Source: Heterodera schachtii (lineage: Eukaryota > Nematoda > Chromadorea > Rhabditida > Heteroderidae). Taken from it: 64,000 nt of DNA. Under the pieces are notes generated by a model. That model was not told where the DNA came from and did no database searches. It saw only the letters and a program-made list of their open reading frames with translations. The stretch lies in the NCBI GenBank assembly GCA_023374025.1, contig SIJG01000134.1:1-64000 (forward strand), read 5' to 3'. Both the position numbers and the translations under genes were made by a program. The stretch's first letter is position 1; each line of letters begins with the position of its first letter. Below are positions 1 to 11,365 of this stretch, in pieces.

Positions 1-49
1 TTTTGATTGTATTGATTTTGGAGAAATTATTGAAATATATAGAATTTTT

Positions 50-434
50 CGGGCCAGGCCGTTTTCGTACGGGCCGTTTTCGTACGAACACATGTTTTTG
101 GACTATAACTTTTTTCTTTGTCAACCAAATCCAACACTGTTAGTATCATTCAAAAGCCCCTCAGATGCTCTATTAGCCTGCAAAATCCCAAAAAATTTCG
201 TCAAGTTTAAAAAAAGTTCGAGCTAAAAAAGTTGGAAAATTTGGTTTTTTAAATTTTTCTGGCCATAACTTTTTTGAACCTTAACGAAATTTTCTGAAAT
301 TTTACAGACTAATAGAGAACACTTAGGGCTATCGAATGATACCAATAATGTTGGAATTAGTTGGCAAATAAAAAAGTTATAGCCAAAAACATGGGCTCGT
401 ACGAAAACGGCCCGTACGAAAACGACCCGGACCC
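50..434. mobile_element. Foldback-like MITE, GTTTTCGTACG family
   Basis: A 385-bp element whose two ends are inverted copies of a short tandem word (GGCCGTTTTCGTACG at left, its reverse complement at right, two units each side). The inside is itself imperfectly palindromic and shares a module (CTATTAGCCTGCAAAAT and flanks) with the elements at 3312-3691 and 45757-46519. The 9-bp direct repeat AGAATTTTT flanks it at 41-49 and 435-443, consistent with a target duplication. No coding capacity. Confidence 0.75.
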
Positions 435-968
435 AGAATTTTTACATAAAATATTAGGATTTAATAATGTCATTAAGTAAAAAAGGCATATATTATTTTT
501 TTTTTAATTTCGTCAGCAAATTATTTTTTTATTGATATTTAATATAATACATATCCATTGATATTTCACGATATATTATTTTCTAAATTAATTTAAAATA
601 AATGATTAAATTATTTAGGTATTTCTTCAAAATATTATTAGTTATTTAATTTATGTTTAAGTTAATTTTCGCAAAATAAAATATGAAATTGCTAATTTCC
701 GTGAAAAGACTGATCTTTATTGATCAAATAAAACCATAAATATGGTAATAAAATAAAAGGCTATACAATGGTAAAAGAATAAAAGGCACAATTCGTATAC
801 ATGCACTTTATTTCCTTCTGTTTTAAACTTGAAATTCAAAACCAATGTATGCGAAAAGTAAGCGAAACGAGACGGTTTTCTAGTGCATATAAACTAAGAA
901 AAACGAAAATGATTGAAAACAACAAAAATGGTTGAGAAAAGAATTACACCAGCAGAAATTATGACAAT
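435..968. other. AT-rich intergenic DNA, nothing recognised
   Basis: Very AT-rich sequence without a convincing ORF, RNA gene or repeat. Confidence 0.6.
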
Positions 969-1220
969 TTAAAATCCGAAAAAGCTGTCGGCTTTCGCTT
1001 GCAAGCAATCAGCAATTTTTCCCGTGACACTGATCACTTTCTCGCCACACCATTTGAGGGTTTCCCCTGCTTTCTCAGCGCCACACCTTCCGACGATTTT
1101 CCCAGCAACTTGCAAAGCACCGCCCACGACCCATCCACCGAGTCGGACTGCAGCGGATACGGCACAAATTCCAGCGGCAATTTTACCGGCAGTCTCCCAT
1201 TTCTCCGAAAATTCCTCCAT
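969..1220 (-). CDS. Small Gly/Ala-rich hypothetical protein, 83 aa
   Basis: An ATG-initiated 83-residue ORF lying in a locally GC-richer island inside AT-rich DNA, which argues for coding. The protein opens with an acidic, charged stretch and continues as a Gly/Ala/Val-rich amphipathic region with three cysteines (around residues 46, 58 and 73) and repeated small-residue heptads; there is no signal peptide. No domain is recognised. It may be a single-exon gene or one exon of a larger one. The plus-strand ORFs across it are shadows. Confidence 0.5.
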   Translation of the reverse strand: MEEFSEKWETAGKIAAGICAVSAAVRLGGWVVGGALQVAGKIVGRCGAEKAGETLKWCGEKVISVTGKIADCLQAKADSFFGF

Positions 1221-2949
1221 TTCTTGCGAAAAATATTTGGTTTGTTTGTTGACTAACTATGAAAATGTGCATATCCGAAAGAGTTTTCATATATTCCGTA
1301 GCTTACTCTTCCCCACCTTCTCTTCCCCCTTTCTCTTTTTCTCTTCCCCCTTTCTCTTACCATTTTCTCTCACCCCCACCCCTCTGCTGACTGCATACAG
1401 TCGGACGTGTGAACATTGATTTTAAGATGAATGATACAGTAGCTGAACATACGTTCTTAGGAGAGCACAGCCATGAAAAGAATTATTTTTCCAAGAAAAA
1501 TTCTCTAATTAAAACGACTTTTGGACCAACTCACAAATCTGGGTGCTTGAGAAAAAAATTCTGTAATTACAGCATATTCATAAATTCAGAAATTTAAATT
1601 TGAAATATTAAATAATTTTTCGGTACTCTCAAAACTCCACAATTTTTCGAGTTTCATTCACTGTATCTTATTATTGATGGTTCATCCTACTATCACATCC
1701 ACTTTTTATAGTTTTTGATCATTCAGTTTCATATGAGACCGCTCAAATGTCTCAAAAAAATTCCGATTTTGAAAAAACCCTTCCGACGCATCTGAACGAT
1801 TTCATATCCCTTTGATGCTCTGCTCAGCTTCCGTTCCAACCATTGGGATGGAAGCAGCGATATGTTTACACCACAGACAAAACAAAAGGAAAATGTGCGA
1901 CGGTTGGTGGCTAACGGCGTGGCACTTTTTTGGGCGGAGAATGCCTATTTATTTTCATTGAAACATTCCCATTTTATTACTTTTTCATTTTCTCTTTTTG
2001 CATTTTATTTGCATTTTGCGATGAGCGACTTTTGCATGGAAAGCCCATCAAAAGTTTCGATTATTTTCAATTGCCTTTCCCCGGCGGCAGATAATCTCTC
2101 GATTCAAATCATGTCCAAAAAGTAAATGAGATTTTGATTCAAAAATACAGAAAATGCGAAAAAATTTCTAATTAATTTACTTTGATATGTAATCACATTA
2201 ATAATATTAATTAACTAATTAGTGGTGAGGCGCGGACTTCAGCCGATTTTTCCGTGTTCAATTTTTCGGGTCCATCTGTTTTTCGGATGGTTAGTAAAAA
2301 CCCTCAGAAAATTTTTGAAAATCGAAATGAAAATCCGATTCTGATCCAAATTCAAAATTGTGTTCACTAATTATTAGAATGAATTTCCGGCAAAATGCCG
2401 ATGCAAGTACAAATATAACAATAATTGAGGAGTTCAGTTGGGATTCGTTCTTTAATAAATTTTTTAATGTGATGATAAAATTTACCCCTTCTGCTGCTTA
2501 CACACCTTTTAAGCTGGGATGCTTCCAAACTCACTCGATGAATAAAAGCATTTTCATTTTTTTGTGGCAAATTTATTAACCGAATGAAATTTATAAATAT
2601 TATACCATTTTTGAGTCCAATTAATACACTTAATGCACTTTAATAGATTTTAAGAGTGACACTACTCACCATATTAATTTAAATTTTAAAATTCACAATT
2701 AAAAACCTGCCCAAACTGAATAATAATAATATAAAAACTTTTTTTTTTAATATAAATTAATTTTTCCAATTGCTTAATCTTTTATGCGTGTTTTTGCGAC
2801 GAATTTAAATTTACCGATTTAAAAATCGTGGTGACATTACTCACATTAAAATTTAAATTCACAATTAAAAATTTTCAATATTAATAAATTAACCTTTGCA
2901 ATGGCTTTATCTTTTGTGTCTGTAAAGAAAAAAGTTTCCGTTTGCTGCT
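1221..2949. other. Gene-poor stretch with pyrimidine tract
   Basis: Contains a C/T-rich run at about 1305-1385 and AT-rich DNA. A weak 87-codon plus ORF at 1862-2125 has no recognisable domain and is not called as a gene. Confidence 0.5.
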
Positions 2950-3201
2950 ATGTTTCCTCACATTTTTCTTTCTTTTTCTTCCTCTGCCGTTTCTCTCCTT
3001 TTTCTCTTTGGTTACTCTACCGTATTTCTACCGTATTCCATGGCCACCATTTCGCCAGCATTCAGCGACTTTCTTACCGTGGCATACGGTGATAAAATCG
3101 AATCAATCGCCCGCAGGGACCTCGGTTCATTGGGCAGCTTCGGAGGTGGCAGCATCAAAATGCCAATGTTTACGCGAAAACGGCCAATTGTCATTGTCCA
3201 C
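2950..3201 (+). pseudogene. Class-2 triacylglycerol lipase (LIPS family), first exon only
   Basis: From the ATG at 2950 the frame encodes a hydrophobic leader (a signal peptide or anchor rich in Phe, Leu and Ser, residues about 1-30), then a conserved nematode lipase N-terminus: a DFL..YG segment, an IARRDLG..GSFGGG segment, and RKRPIVIVHG, the strand before the oxyanion loop of alpha/beta hydrolases. This order fits the secreted class-2 lipases (PF01674, lips genes of C. elegans). A possible donor (GTGTGA) follows the HG codons near 3201. No exon with the GHSMG-type nucleophile elbow follows; a transposon begins at 3312. It is therefore a truncated gene or an isolated 5' exon. Family assignment is from motif memory. 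Confidence 0.6.
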
Positions 3202-3311
3202 GGGTGTGAATCATTTTAAAATTAATTATAAAAGTCAATTAGCGATAATTATCATTTTGGAAAAGTTTGAAAAATGGACAGATTGAGCACTTTTGCGGCA
3301 GAGTATGAGAA

Positions 3312-3691
3312 GGTATGACGTTAGTCAAAAACCATCAAATGAAGAGATTTTTTGATATAACTTTGCTCAAAGGCAACCAATTTTAAAATCTTGATATCAT
3401 TCGATAGTCCTAAGTGTTTTCTATTAGCCTACAAAATTTCAAAAAATTTGTTAAGCCTCAAAAAAGTTATGGCCAAAAATGTTGAAAAAAACTTGATTTT
3501 CTGAGCTTCTCAGGTCATAACTTTTTTGTAACTTAATGATTTTTTTTTAAATTTTGCAGGATAATAGAAAACACTTAGGGCTATCGAAAAATATCAAGAT
3601 TTTAAAATTTGGTTCATCTTAGGCCAAATTATGTATAATTTTCTGTCAAAAATTTTCCATTTGATGGTTTTTTGACTAACGTCCCATCACC
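3312..3691. mobile_element. Foldback MITE with 8-bp target duplication
   Basis: A 380-bp palindromic element. Left end GGTATGACGTTAGTC, right end the imperfect reverse complement (GACTAACGTCCCATCACC), followed inward by ACCATCAAATG and its complement. The flanking 8-bp direct repeat TATGAGAA is at 3304-3311 and 3692-3699. The interior repeats the CTATTAGCCTGCAAAAT module seen in the element at 50-434. Confidence 0.85.
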
Positions 3692-3889
3692 TATGAGAAC
3701 ATTCAGCAGTACTTTCTGGTGAACATTATACCGGTACTAAAAATATTGAAATTTTTATTTTATTTTCATATGAATTTCTTTGAAAATATTTTGAGAAAAA
3801 ATTTCAAGTGTTATATTTGGCTAAATACGTCAAAAATGTACATATACTTTCAAAAAAGCGCTAATAAATTTGCGCTTTTTTAGTCATAA

Positions 3890-4200
3890 AATCGCTTTTT
3901 ATTTTGTTTTATTTAAATTTAATTCATTTTTCAATTTATGTATTAATCTTCTATTTGTTCCTAATAATTTTGCAATTTTTCTCGCAATTTTGCTTTGCTT
4001 TTTGTTTTCATATTTACCTTTTTCTCGCAACTTTTCTTTAATTGCATTAAATGTTTTAACATTTCTCTCTTTTTGTGATCAATTGTCATTTGATCAATTG
4101 GACCATTTTCCATCTCTCACCCATTTGATCAACTGCTGTTGATTTATCATTTTGCTCGTTTTGCTCATTTTGTTCAATTTTATCATTTTTTCTTCGCTTT
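3890..4200 (-). pseudogene. Remnant of repeated HTH gene family
   Basis: On the minus strand, after frame changes, one reads the same order as the better copy at 6200-6886: a Gln/Asn-rich leader with a VDQMGE segment, then FNAIKEKL, GKYENKK, and an ARKIAKLLGTNR helix-turn-helix segment. Several frame breaks separate these parts, so it is a decayed copy. The long plus-strand ORF here is a shadow. Confidence 0.5.
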
Positions 4201-6199
4201 ATAATAAATGCCACAAATACATTTTTACATAAATGGAAATATTTGTATAAAATATTCTATAATATTATTGCTGATTTTCTTATTTTGCTCCATCAATATA
4301 AAAAATCGAAAGTGTCCTGATTAAGAAGCCAACAATTTTGAAAAATATTTTGAATTTTAAAACGAACAAATTTAAAATAATAATTAAACGATAATAATCA
4401 ATATCTTCAAAATATACTAGGGTAGAGCGGTAATCTGTAATTATAAAAAAAACCGGTACCGGTAATTTTGGTCTGAAAAACCGGTACTTTTTGGCAGGGA
4501 AAACCGGTAAAAAACCGGTAAAATAGTACCGGTACCGGTCAAAACCGGTTGAGACGCAAAAAAAGGATTTGAATTTTTGAAATGCCAAGCATGCTTTTCT
4601 ATGAAGCAAAGGGTGGTAGCTGAATTTTGAAAATAATAAATCAATAATTAAATTAGAACATAAGAAGTGTTGACAATTTTTGCCGATTCAATTTATATAT
4701 AATTAAAAATGGATAATAAATATTAAATGCAAAAAAAAAATTGAATATTTTGATAATATTTGTTTAGAAATGCAGTTTTACATTTGTAATCTAAATATTA
4801 AAAAAAATTATTTTTTATTATTGTATTCTTTTTGAAAATCAAATAAATTAAAGTCAAACATTAAGAAACTGAAGGTCTGATTGACCAAGCTTTTTTTTAA
4901 TTAAAATTTTAAACAATTCTAAAAACGTGCCCAAAATATTTACAGTTCTTAACAAAAATATGTATATTTAAAAAATTAATTAAAAGAAAAAATCACAAAA
5001 ATATATCTTGAATTGGAAAATTTTTCGAGAAAATCCAATTCAATGAAATGATTTAAAAATAAAATTTGTAAAATTAATAATTTTTTTAACAAATTGAATA
5101 TTAAAAAAAAAATTTATTTTGATGGATATATGTTTTAATTTTTTATATGAATTTATGCCATAAAATAAAATTTGTACTGATTTTAAAGTAAGCAAATTAA
5201 CAAAATCGAAAATGTCCTGCGTTTTCCAATTTGTCCTCGAAAATGTGATTTCTAATTTACAAAAATTTTCACGTTGTTTTCTTTCTACGTACAAAAAAAA
5301 ATGAAAAAAATGATTTTAAACATATATATAAAAAAAATGACACGGTCAGGGGCCTATTCAAATTAGCATCGTATCAATTTAAAATTTATATGACAAAATA
5401 GCTGAGACTTTAATCTATAAGAAATATACAAATATTATTTATTTGAGGGTCTCCCGAATTTTTTACGAATTTTTTTCCTACATACGATGTAGGAAAATCG
5501 CTGGTCCTTCCATGTATGTCTACGTACGATTATCATAGAGGGAGGCTCATCGTATGACAAGTCTTTACAAAGTACAAATTTGCCATATAATTCTGAGTCT
5601 TCATTTAAAATTGAATTTTTTTTTTTACTCAATTTTTTAATTAAAAGAAATATTCGCAAAAAAGTTTTAATTATTATTTATATTTTTTCAATTTAAAATT
5701 TAATTAAAATTTTTTTTTGAATTTTTTAATCAATTTTTAATTAAAAGAAATATTCGTAAAAAAAGCGCAAAAAATATTAATTTTTAAATTTAAAATTAAA
5801 TTTTTTGAATTTTTTTAATCAATTTGCTGATGTTCGGGTTCATTAAATTCTTGTTCCTAGAAAGAAATATTTCAGAAAAAGAAAATAAATTGTTGAATAT
5901 TTGTTAAAATTTGTTGAGAATTTTTATTGGTCAACTCTCGAGTCGAGAAATTTTTCGTTTTTTTGGATGATGGATCACCGGGTATCGGGTCCAACCAGGT
6001 AAACCATTTTTGCTGGTTGGGCAAGTGTCGAGACTCAAATATCCATTTTGCTGAAAAGATAAAAATTTGGGGGTCCGTCGATCGATGGCAATAAGCGCCG
6101 TCGCCAGAGGATTTGGAAAATTTATGCAAATTTTGTCAACAGTTTTTGAACTAAAATTTTTATTTTTCGGGGAATCCAGGGTTAAATTCGAAACATAAA
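4201..6199. other. AT-rich intergenic DNA with ACCGGT cluster
   Basis: Mostly AT-rich. At about 4440-4555 a cluster of ACCGGTA/GTACCGGT words (about ten) forms a small GC-richer island of overlapping palindromes. A hairpin built on CCAACCAG/CTGGTTGG lies near 5991-6021. No gene is supported. Confidence 0.5.
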
Positions 6200-6886
6200 A
6201 ATCATATATCAAATTTCTTTTTCCATTTTCCAAGAATTGAAACTCCGATTTTCAATTTCCCAGCAATTATTTCTTCGCTAATTTTTGGATTTGCTTTTTT
6301 AATTTCAAAATACTGCTTCATCTTCATCAATTTGTCCTCATTGGAATATTTCGTTGGTGCTTAAATACAATTAAAAAAGAATAATAGAAATAATTAAAAA
6401 TTCTCTTACTTTTATGATAATTTGGCGCCAATTCTTTTTCCATTTTCGAAACGTAAATTCACAAGTGCCCAATTCCTTCATCTGTTTGCCTTGACCATAT
6501 AAACTTTTAAATTCATCAAATCCGTTCTATAAATTCGGTTTGTTTCTTTTCCATGCTTTTCCTTTTATTTAAATTTAATTCCATTTATATATTTTTTCGC
6601 GACTTAGGCCTAATATTTTTCCAATTTTCCTCTCAAATTTTGCACTGTTTTTCCGATTATATTTTCCATTTTGCTTCAACTTTTCTTTAATTGCTTCAAA
6701 TTTTTGAATTTTATCACTTTTCTTTTTGTCATTTGGTTCTTCTTTCTTATTTTGATCACTTTTTGTTATATTTTGATTAGAATATTCGCTCATTTGACCA
6801 ATTGGGTCGGTCCCCATTTCTTCACCCATTTGATCAACTGCTGACTGTGAATTCTCATTTCTTTCATTTTGCTTAATTTTTACCAA
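6200..6886 (-). CDS. HTH-repeat protein, two or three exons, possibly decayed
   Basis: The first exon (6886 down to about 6578) encodes a hydrophilic Asn/Gln/Lys-rich leader, then KFEAIKEKLKQ and an ERKIGKILGLSREKIYKW segment with the look of a DNA-binding helix-turn-helix. A short middle segment near 6412-6455 (KWKKELAPNYHK, then GTAAGA) looks like another HTH end plus a donor. The last segment (about 6345-6207) encodes NEDKL..MKQYFEIKK..PKISEEIIAGKLKIGVSILGKWKKKF and stops. The same two-HTH order recurs elsewhere in the window (26.7, 33.4, 37.5, 44.6 kb). Function unknown; it could be a domesticated transposase DNA-binding region. Confidence 0.5.
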
Positions 6887-6899
6887 TTTCCCCTCATTT

Positions 6900-7060
6900 T
6901 CTTTTTTGTCCCATTCGTTGAAAAAATTCTAATATATGTAAAAAAAGATTATTCTCATTTTTTGCAAAAATCAAATTTTTCACAAAGTTGGATTTTAATT
7001 ATTTTAATAAAAATATTTGAAAAAGAGAAATAAAAAGTTGCATTTATGTGTAGCGACCAG
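6900..7060. other. Spacer
   Basis: AT-rich; ends in GCGACCAG (7053-7060), the left target duplication of the next element. Confidence 0.4.
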
Positions 7061-7428
7061 CAAGGGCGTCGGCAGGGGGGAGTCTGAGCGGGCTAAAGCC
7101 CCCTCCTCCCCGAAACCCAAAAAAGTAAAAAAATGTCAGTAGATTTTTTAAATTTTAAGCAATTTTCTTAACAAATTAGCATTAAATACTCAAAAATCTT
7201 CCCGCGGCGCCTATCGGCACCACCGGACCCCCATTTTACCACTATTTTTGAAAAATGGAGGCCAAAATGGCAAAAAATAGTAATTTTTTGGCGAAAAACG
7301 GCGAAAAATTTTGTAAAAACACCCCGTAATTCGGGATTTCAAAAAAGCAAAAATAAACCCCTAAAATCGAATTTTTGACTTCAGCCCCCCCCCCCCCCCT
7401 CGAAGCCAAGGGTATGGCTACGCCCTTG
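7061..7428. mobile_element. hAT-like MITE (CAAGGGCGT termini)
   Basis: A 368-bp element with terminal inverted repeats CAAGGGCGTCGGCAG and CTACGCCCTTG, typical of hAT elements. It is flanked by 8-bp near-identical direct repeats GCGACCAG (7053-7060) and GCGATCAG (7429-7436). It contains a C18-like homopolymer near 7385-7400 and an internal GGCGCCTATCGGCACC motif that recurs in the element at 14126-14903. Confidence 0.85.
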
Positions 7429-7527
7429 GCGATCAGAAAAAAAATTCGGAGATTGAATCAAATTTTTTTTAAACAAATTCACAAATTTCTCGCTAAAAAA
7501 TTTAAATGATGCTTTTGGGTTTTGTAG

Positions 7528-7572
7528 GCGAAATGTCAGTAGGCGAGCTGTCCAGTAAGCGAAATGTCCGTA
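7528..7572. repeat. Solo tandem 15-bp words (GGCGAAATGTC)
   Basis: Three imperfect tandem copies of a word of about 15 bp (TAGGCGAAATGTCAG type). This looks like a solitary terminus of the same class of tandem-ended elements seen at 7797-8165; no inverted partner was found. Confidence 0.5.
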
Positions 7573-7796
7573 CACCATACCAAATTTGTTCGGGTTTGAC
7601 CGATTTAAAATAATTTTCTTCACTTTTCGAGTTTTGAACTGGTTCAAAACCGTTTTAATTGGAAAAGGTCTAAAGTACTTGTACCAACCAAAACTCACAA
7701 ATGATAGAAATTCATATTATCTTTAAATTATTTTATTTGCGAAATTCCATTAAATAATTCATAATATTTCATTGATTATTAACTTTCTTAAGGCGC

Positions 7797-8165
7797 AGTC
7801 GCAGGTCATCCACAGGCAACTCATCCACGGGCAACTCATCCACAGTCAAGTCGTCCACAAGGCAACTCATCCACAAGGCATCTCATCCACAGTCAACTCA
7901 TCCACATTTTTCTCGGATAAAAATTAAAATTAATGGGTGCTTAAAGCCGATGAAAAATAAAATAAAATTGATAAAATCCGGCAGAGCTTGAGTCTATAAT
8001 GAATTTGATGTTTTATATATACCCATTAATTTTAATTTTTATCCGAGAAAAATGTGGATGAGTTGACTGTGGATGAGATGCCTTGTGGATGAGTTGCCTT
8101 GTGGACGACTTGACTGTGGATGAGTTGCCCGTGGATGAGTTGCCTGTGGATGACCTGCCCTGACC
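7797..8165. mobile_element. Foldback element with 15-bp tandem TIRs (CTCATCCACAGGCAA)
   Basis: Two inverted arms of about 140 bp (7797-7945 and 8020-8160) are each built of about seven tandem copies of a 15-bp word (GGCAACTCATCCACA and variants). They are separated by about 80 bp of AT-rich DNA. The arms match unit by unit including variants, so they are true inverted copies. No clear target duplication was found. The structure resembles Drosophila foldback elements. Confidence 0.75.
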
Positions 8166-8796
8166 CCTTGTCAATCGACCATATCTCTATCAAATGGTGT
8201 ATGTCAGGGATGGCATTCTGAGGCCACAAAAATTTTCGTGAATCGGAAGTCTGAATTTCGACGTAGCATTGAAGATACATTAATGGTCGAGAGTCTCGGC
8301 CATTTTGGACCTTCAATCAAAAATTTATTGGAATTTTGCACTCAGTTTGTGTCGATTTCTCTGGGTTAAAAGCTCAGCCAATAGTTCTCGGTTTGAGAAG
8401 TTTTCGGCAATTTTGGCATTATGTCTTGGAACTCGGCACCCCCGCCCCTTCTGCCCCGTTTGTCTTCTTTGACACTTTGCGGGCCCTGTTCAACTTTTTT
8501 TTTTGCTGTGCATATTGGTTCAATATTTTTTTACTAGTCCTAACATTTGGATAAAAAAAATGGTTTTTTGAGAAGAATGGAGTTGTGAAATGGTGTTGGA
8601 AACATTGTTCCCAATTTAACATAGGGCACCACTTGGGGGCGTGCAATAAATTGGGCAACCGTGTTGCCATCACCATTTTTCGCTCCGCAATTTTACGCAT
8701 TAGTCACAGGGGACAGGAAATGATCCGTCGGCGAACACAAATTTATTTCACTGAGCCATTAGTAAACACATTTGAGTTTGTCCTTGCATCACTATA
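8166..8796. other. Intergenic, no supported gene
   Basis: Several short ORFs on both strands without recognisable domains. Confidence 0.4.
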
Positions 8797-9665
8797 TCAA
8801 CTGCGTTCCTTTTCTTCTTCTTCTTCACTGTTGTGTTGCGTTGCTTCTTTTCTACCAGCGCCACTTTGTGCCGACACAAGCATGGGAATGGCAATGGAGG
8901 AGGTCACAGCGCTACGCATAGGCTCCGGAATTGCGGCAGCAAGTTGCGAGCTCACCCGGTGCGCCTCACGAACCATGGCCTCTGTCGTGACATTAGCAGC
9001 AGCAGCTGCCGTGTGGTGTTGTTGTTGTTGCCGTACGTCTTTCTCCTGTCCTGCCTTCTGCTCAACGGTGTCCTCAAATATGGTGTGAAGGCCACCGTAG
9101 CGGTGGGGGTGCTGGGATGTCGACGGTGACTGATGAGGCGGGGGCATGAGGCCGGAGCGGCGGAGCCAGTGTACAACCATCATCCATCACAGTAGGAACA
9201 TTGGCAGCACGATTGCGTAGTTGGCGAAAAGGAAAAGGGTGGACCAAATCTGAACAGCCCCATACACTCTTGCCCCCGCCGCTGTCATCGCCGTCGTCGA
9301 TGTCACGGTGTCTGACGACGTGCCCATTAGTGTGCTGGTGGTGTTGTTCAGCAACGCAGCTTCTGTGACATTGTATGCTACATTGCTACCGCCGCTGGAG
9401 ATGATAGCACCTGCCACGCTGTCGTCTGATTCATTGGCGCGTTGGGTGGCTTAAAAATTATTACACAGAACGGTGTGATGCGCACATTGCCATGACATGT
9501 AATATAAAAGATAATAAAAAACAAACAAAAATATGATGTCGAAAAAAGCGGTGCGGTGGCAATGACGAGCGCCGACATTTCCGGACCGGGGTCGAACAGC
9601 GGATGGGGTGCCATACGACCACCCTCACGCGGCTCGTACAAAATCATCCAGCTTAAGTTTGACAT
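8797..9665 (-). pseudogene. Decayed Polinton membrane-protein gene
   Basis: A GC-richer block directly downstream, on the same strand, of the capsid fragment at 9751-10110. One frame (9417-8797) has a Ser/Thr-rich stretch with several N-x-S/T sites, then a membrane segment (FANYAIVLPMFLL) interrupted by an in-frame TGA at 9187-9189, then a basic and Gln/Ala-rich tail with an acidic Glu run. A second frame (9665-9378, ATG start) has its own hydrophobic segment. In the intact Polinton at the right of the window the gene after the capsid is likewise a Ser/Thr-rich single-pass membrane protein, so position supports the call; direct sequence similarity is weak. Confidence 0.5.
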
Positions 9666-9750
9666 TTGGGAAGTGTTGTCAATGTGTTTATGATGATGTT
9701 ACGATTTTTTGGAAACAACAGAATGGTCTTTTGCACAACACCATGTTTAT

Positions 9751-10110
9751 TTATGCAATTTTCGAGTCAGATACAATGTGACGGTTGTAGTCTATCATTA
9801 TCAACTGATCAAATTCCCCGAGCACAACCATCTCAACGCCGCCGGTCGGAATCTCTTCGTTGAAGGCGAGCCGAATGCTGGTGGTGCCGGAGCGGAGCAG
9901 TTCAAAGCCGCAACTGCCATCCAGCGTCGAGGTCATGGGCACCACAAAAATTGTCCATCCGTCGCGGAACTGGTCCAGTGTGATGTCCATGGAGCGTTCA
10001 GAGTTGGCCATGCCCAGCGCCTCGTACATGTCGACAAAGGGTCGAATGTAGGCGGCGCCGGAAAAATCCATGCGGTGTGGCACCGCCGGGTACATTTGAC
10101 CGCCGGCGTT
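9751..10110 (-). pseudogene. Polinton major capsid protein, C-terminal fragment
   Basis: The minus-strand frame matches the last 115 or so residues of the capsid protein encoded at 55323-56663, motif by motif: YPAVPHRMDF against YPQAPYSLDF, then a DMYEALG/DMHEAIG helix, GTTSIRLAFN against GTTSIRISFN, and a closing EFDQLIMID against EIDSLLMLD. The divergence shows a different, older Polinton lineage. The coding block is cut at about 10117 by a foldback-type terminus, so the N-terminal three quarters is missing. Confidence 0.8.
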
Positions 10111-10111
10111 C

Positions 10112-10160
10112 GACCAAATCCAACACTGGTGCTCGTACGAAAACGGCCTGGTCTGTAAAT
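10112..10160. repeat. Partial GTACGAAAACGG element end
   Basis: ACCAAATCCAACACTG (an internal module of the element at 50-434) is joined directly to CTCGTACGAAAACGGCC, the right-hand terminal word. This is an internally deleted element end that truncates the capsid fragment. Confidence 0.6.
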
Positions 10161-10937
10161 AATATGCACATGCTTATATTTTCCTGAACAATGGAACGCC
10201 TGAAACGCACGAAAAAAAACATGTTTTTTAGTTTGTTTTGAAGCTTCTAGGCCGTATTTCCATTTGCATATTTTGCATATTTGTCTATATTTAGCGATTT
10301 ACATGCATATTTGGGCATTTTTTTCAAAAAATCCTCTTTTAAAACGGCCCACTGTACTAAATCGGTCCTTTTGATAACTATAAAATTTTCCAAAATTCTT
10401 TTTTTTAGATCGTTTTGGAAAATTTATGTAGATATTTTCCACTTTTATGCGCATATTTTGCAATTTTCAGTGCGTATTTTATGTGCATATTTTTTAAGGA
10501 AAATCCATAACAAAAATGCAATTAAAAAAAACTCCCCTAAAAATCCAGCTGAAAAATTTTCAGAAAATACACACCTACGAATTCAAAATTTTCCCAAAAA
10601 TTATTTTAAAAACATAATTTTTCTTGGTAAAGTTTTTGCTTTAAAATTTGTCCTATTTCGAAAAAACTTTAAAATATTTATAAGTTTCCATTTACAATCG
10701 AAAAATAACGAAAATTAAGTTTTTGATTAAGTTTTTACGTGCTTTGTTACCTAAAAAGCGTTATTTTTAATAACAAAATTTTTTTTCCTTATTTTAGTAC
10801 CTGTTCGAAAGTTATTTGCCACCGAGTTTTTCGCCTTTTGCCTTAGCGTTTTCAGCCAAAAGAAAGTGTATATAATTTTCACCAGCAAAATTCAGATAAA
10901 TTACTTTCATTTATTTCATTTTCTGTTTTGTCATAAC
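10161..10937. other. AT-rich DNA with repeated GCATATTTT words
   Basis: About six scattered GCATATTTT-like words between 10262 and 10500. No gene is supported. Confidence 0.4.
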
Positions 10938-11365
10938 TAGGGATGAAATTTTTTGAGCCTAAAAATTTTGAAAGAACCTTTTTTTTCCTATTTTGGCGTT
11001 TTGTCCCAAAATTTGTAAAAAAAATGCAATAAAAAAATGCACCCCTAAGAATCGACCTAAATTTTTTGAATCGACTTGAAAATTTTTAAAAATACACCCT
11101 TAAGAAATGAAAGTTTCTTAAAAATTCATCTCCAAAATAATTTATTTATTTTCTTGACAAGAATTTGTGATTTAAAATTATTTATCTAAATACTGGTTTA
11201 CATAATTTTTTTACTTTTTTGAATACATTTTGTAATTTTACACCCCCTAAAAATGAGGTTTTTTTAGTGCCTATTTTCCATTTTTTAGAGCCTATTTTTG
11301 GGGCTTTTTAGAGCGTAAAGCCTACCTATTTTGGCTTTTTATGGAGCCTTAAAATATCATCCCTA
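10938..11365. mobile_element. hAT-like MITE (TAGGGATGA termini)
   Basis: A 428-bp element with inverted ends TAGGGATGAAATTTT and AAAATATCATCCCTA and a perfect 8-bp flanking duplication GTCATAAC (10930-10937 and 11366-11373). Related, less complete ends occur near 11605, 11930 and 37915. Confidence 0.9.

Noticed and set aside
7797..8165. CTCATCCACA tandem words as a CRISPR-like array
   Set aside because: No unique spacers; units are contiguous and the array has an inverted partner, so it is a foldback terminus.
10281..10718. 145-aa plus ORF
   Set aside because: AT-driven Phe/Lys/Asn composition, no domain, lies in MITE-like sequence.
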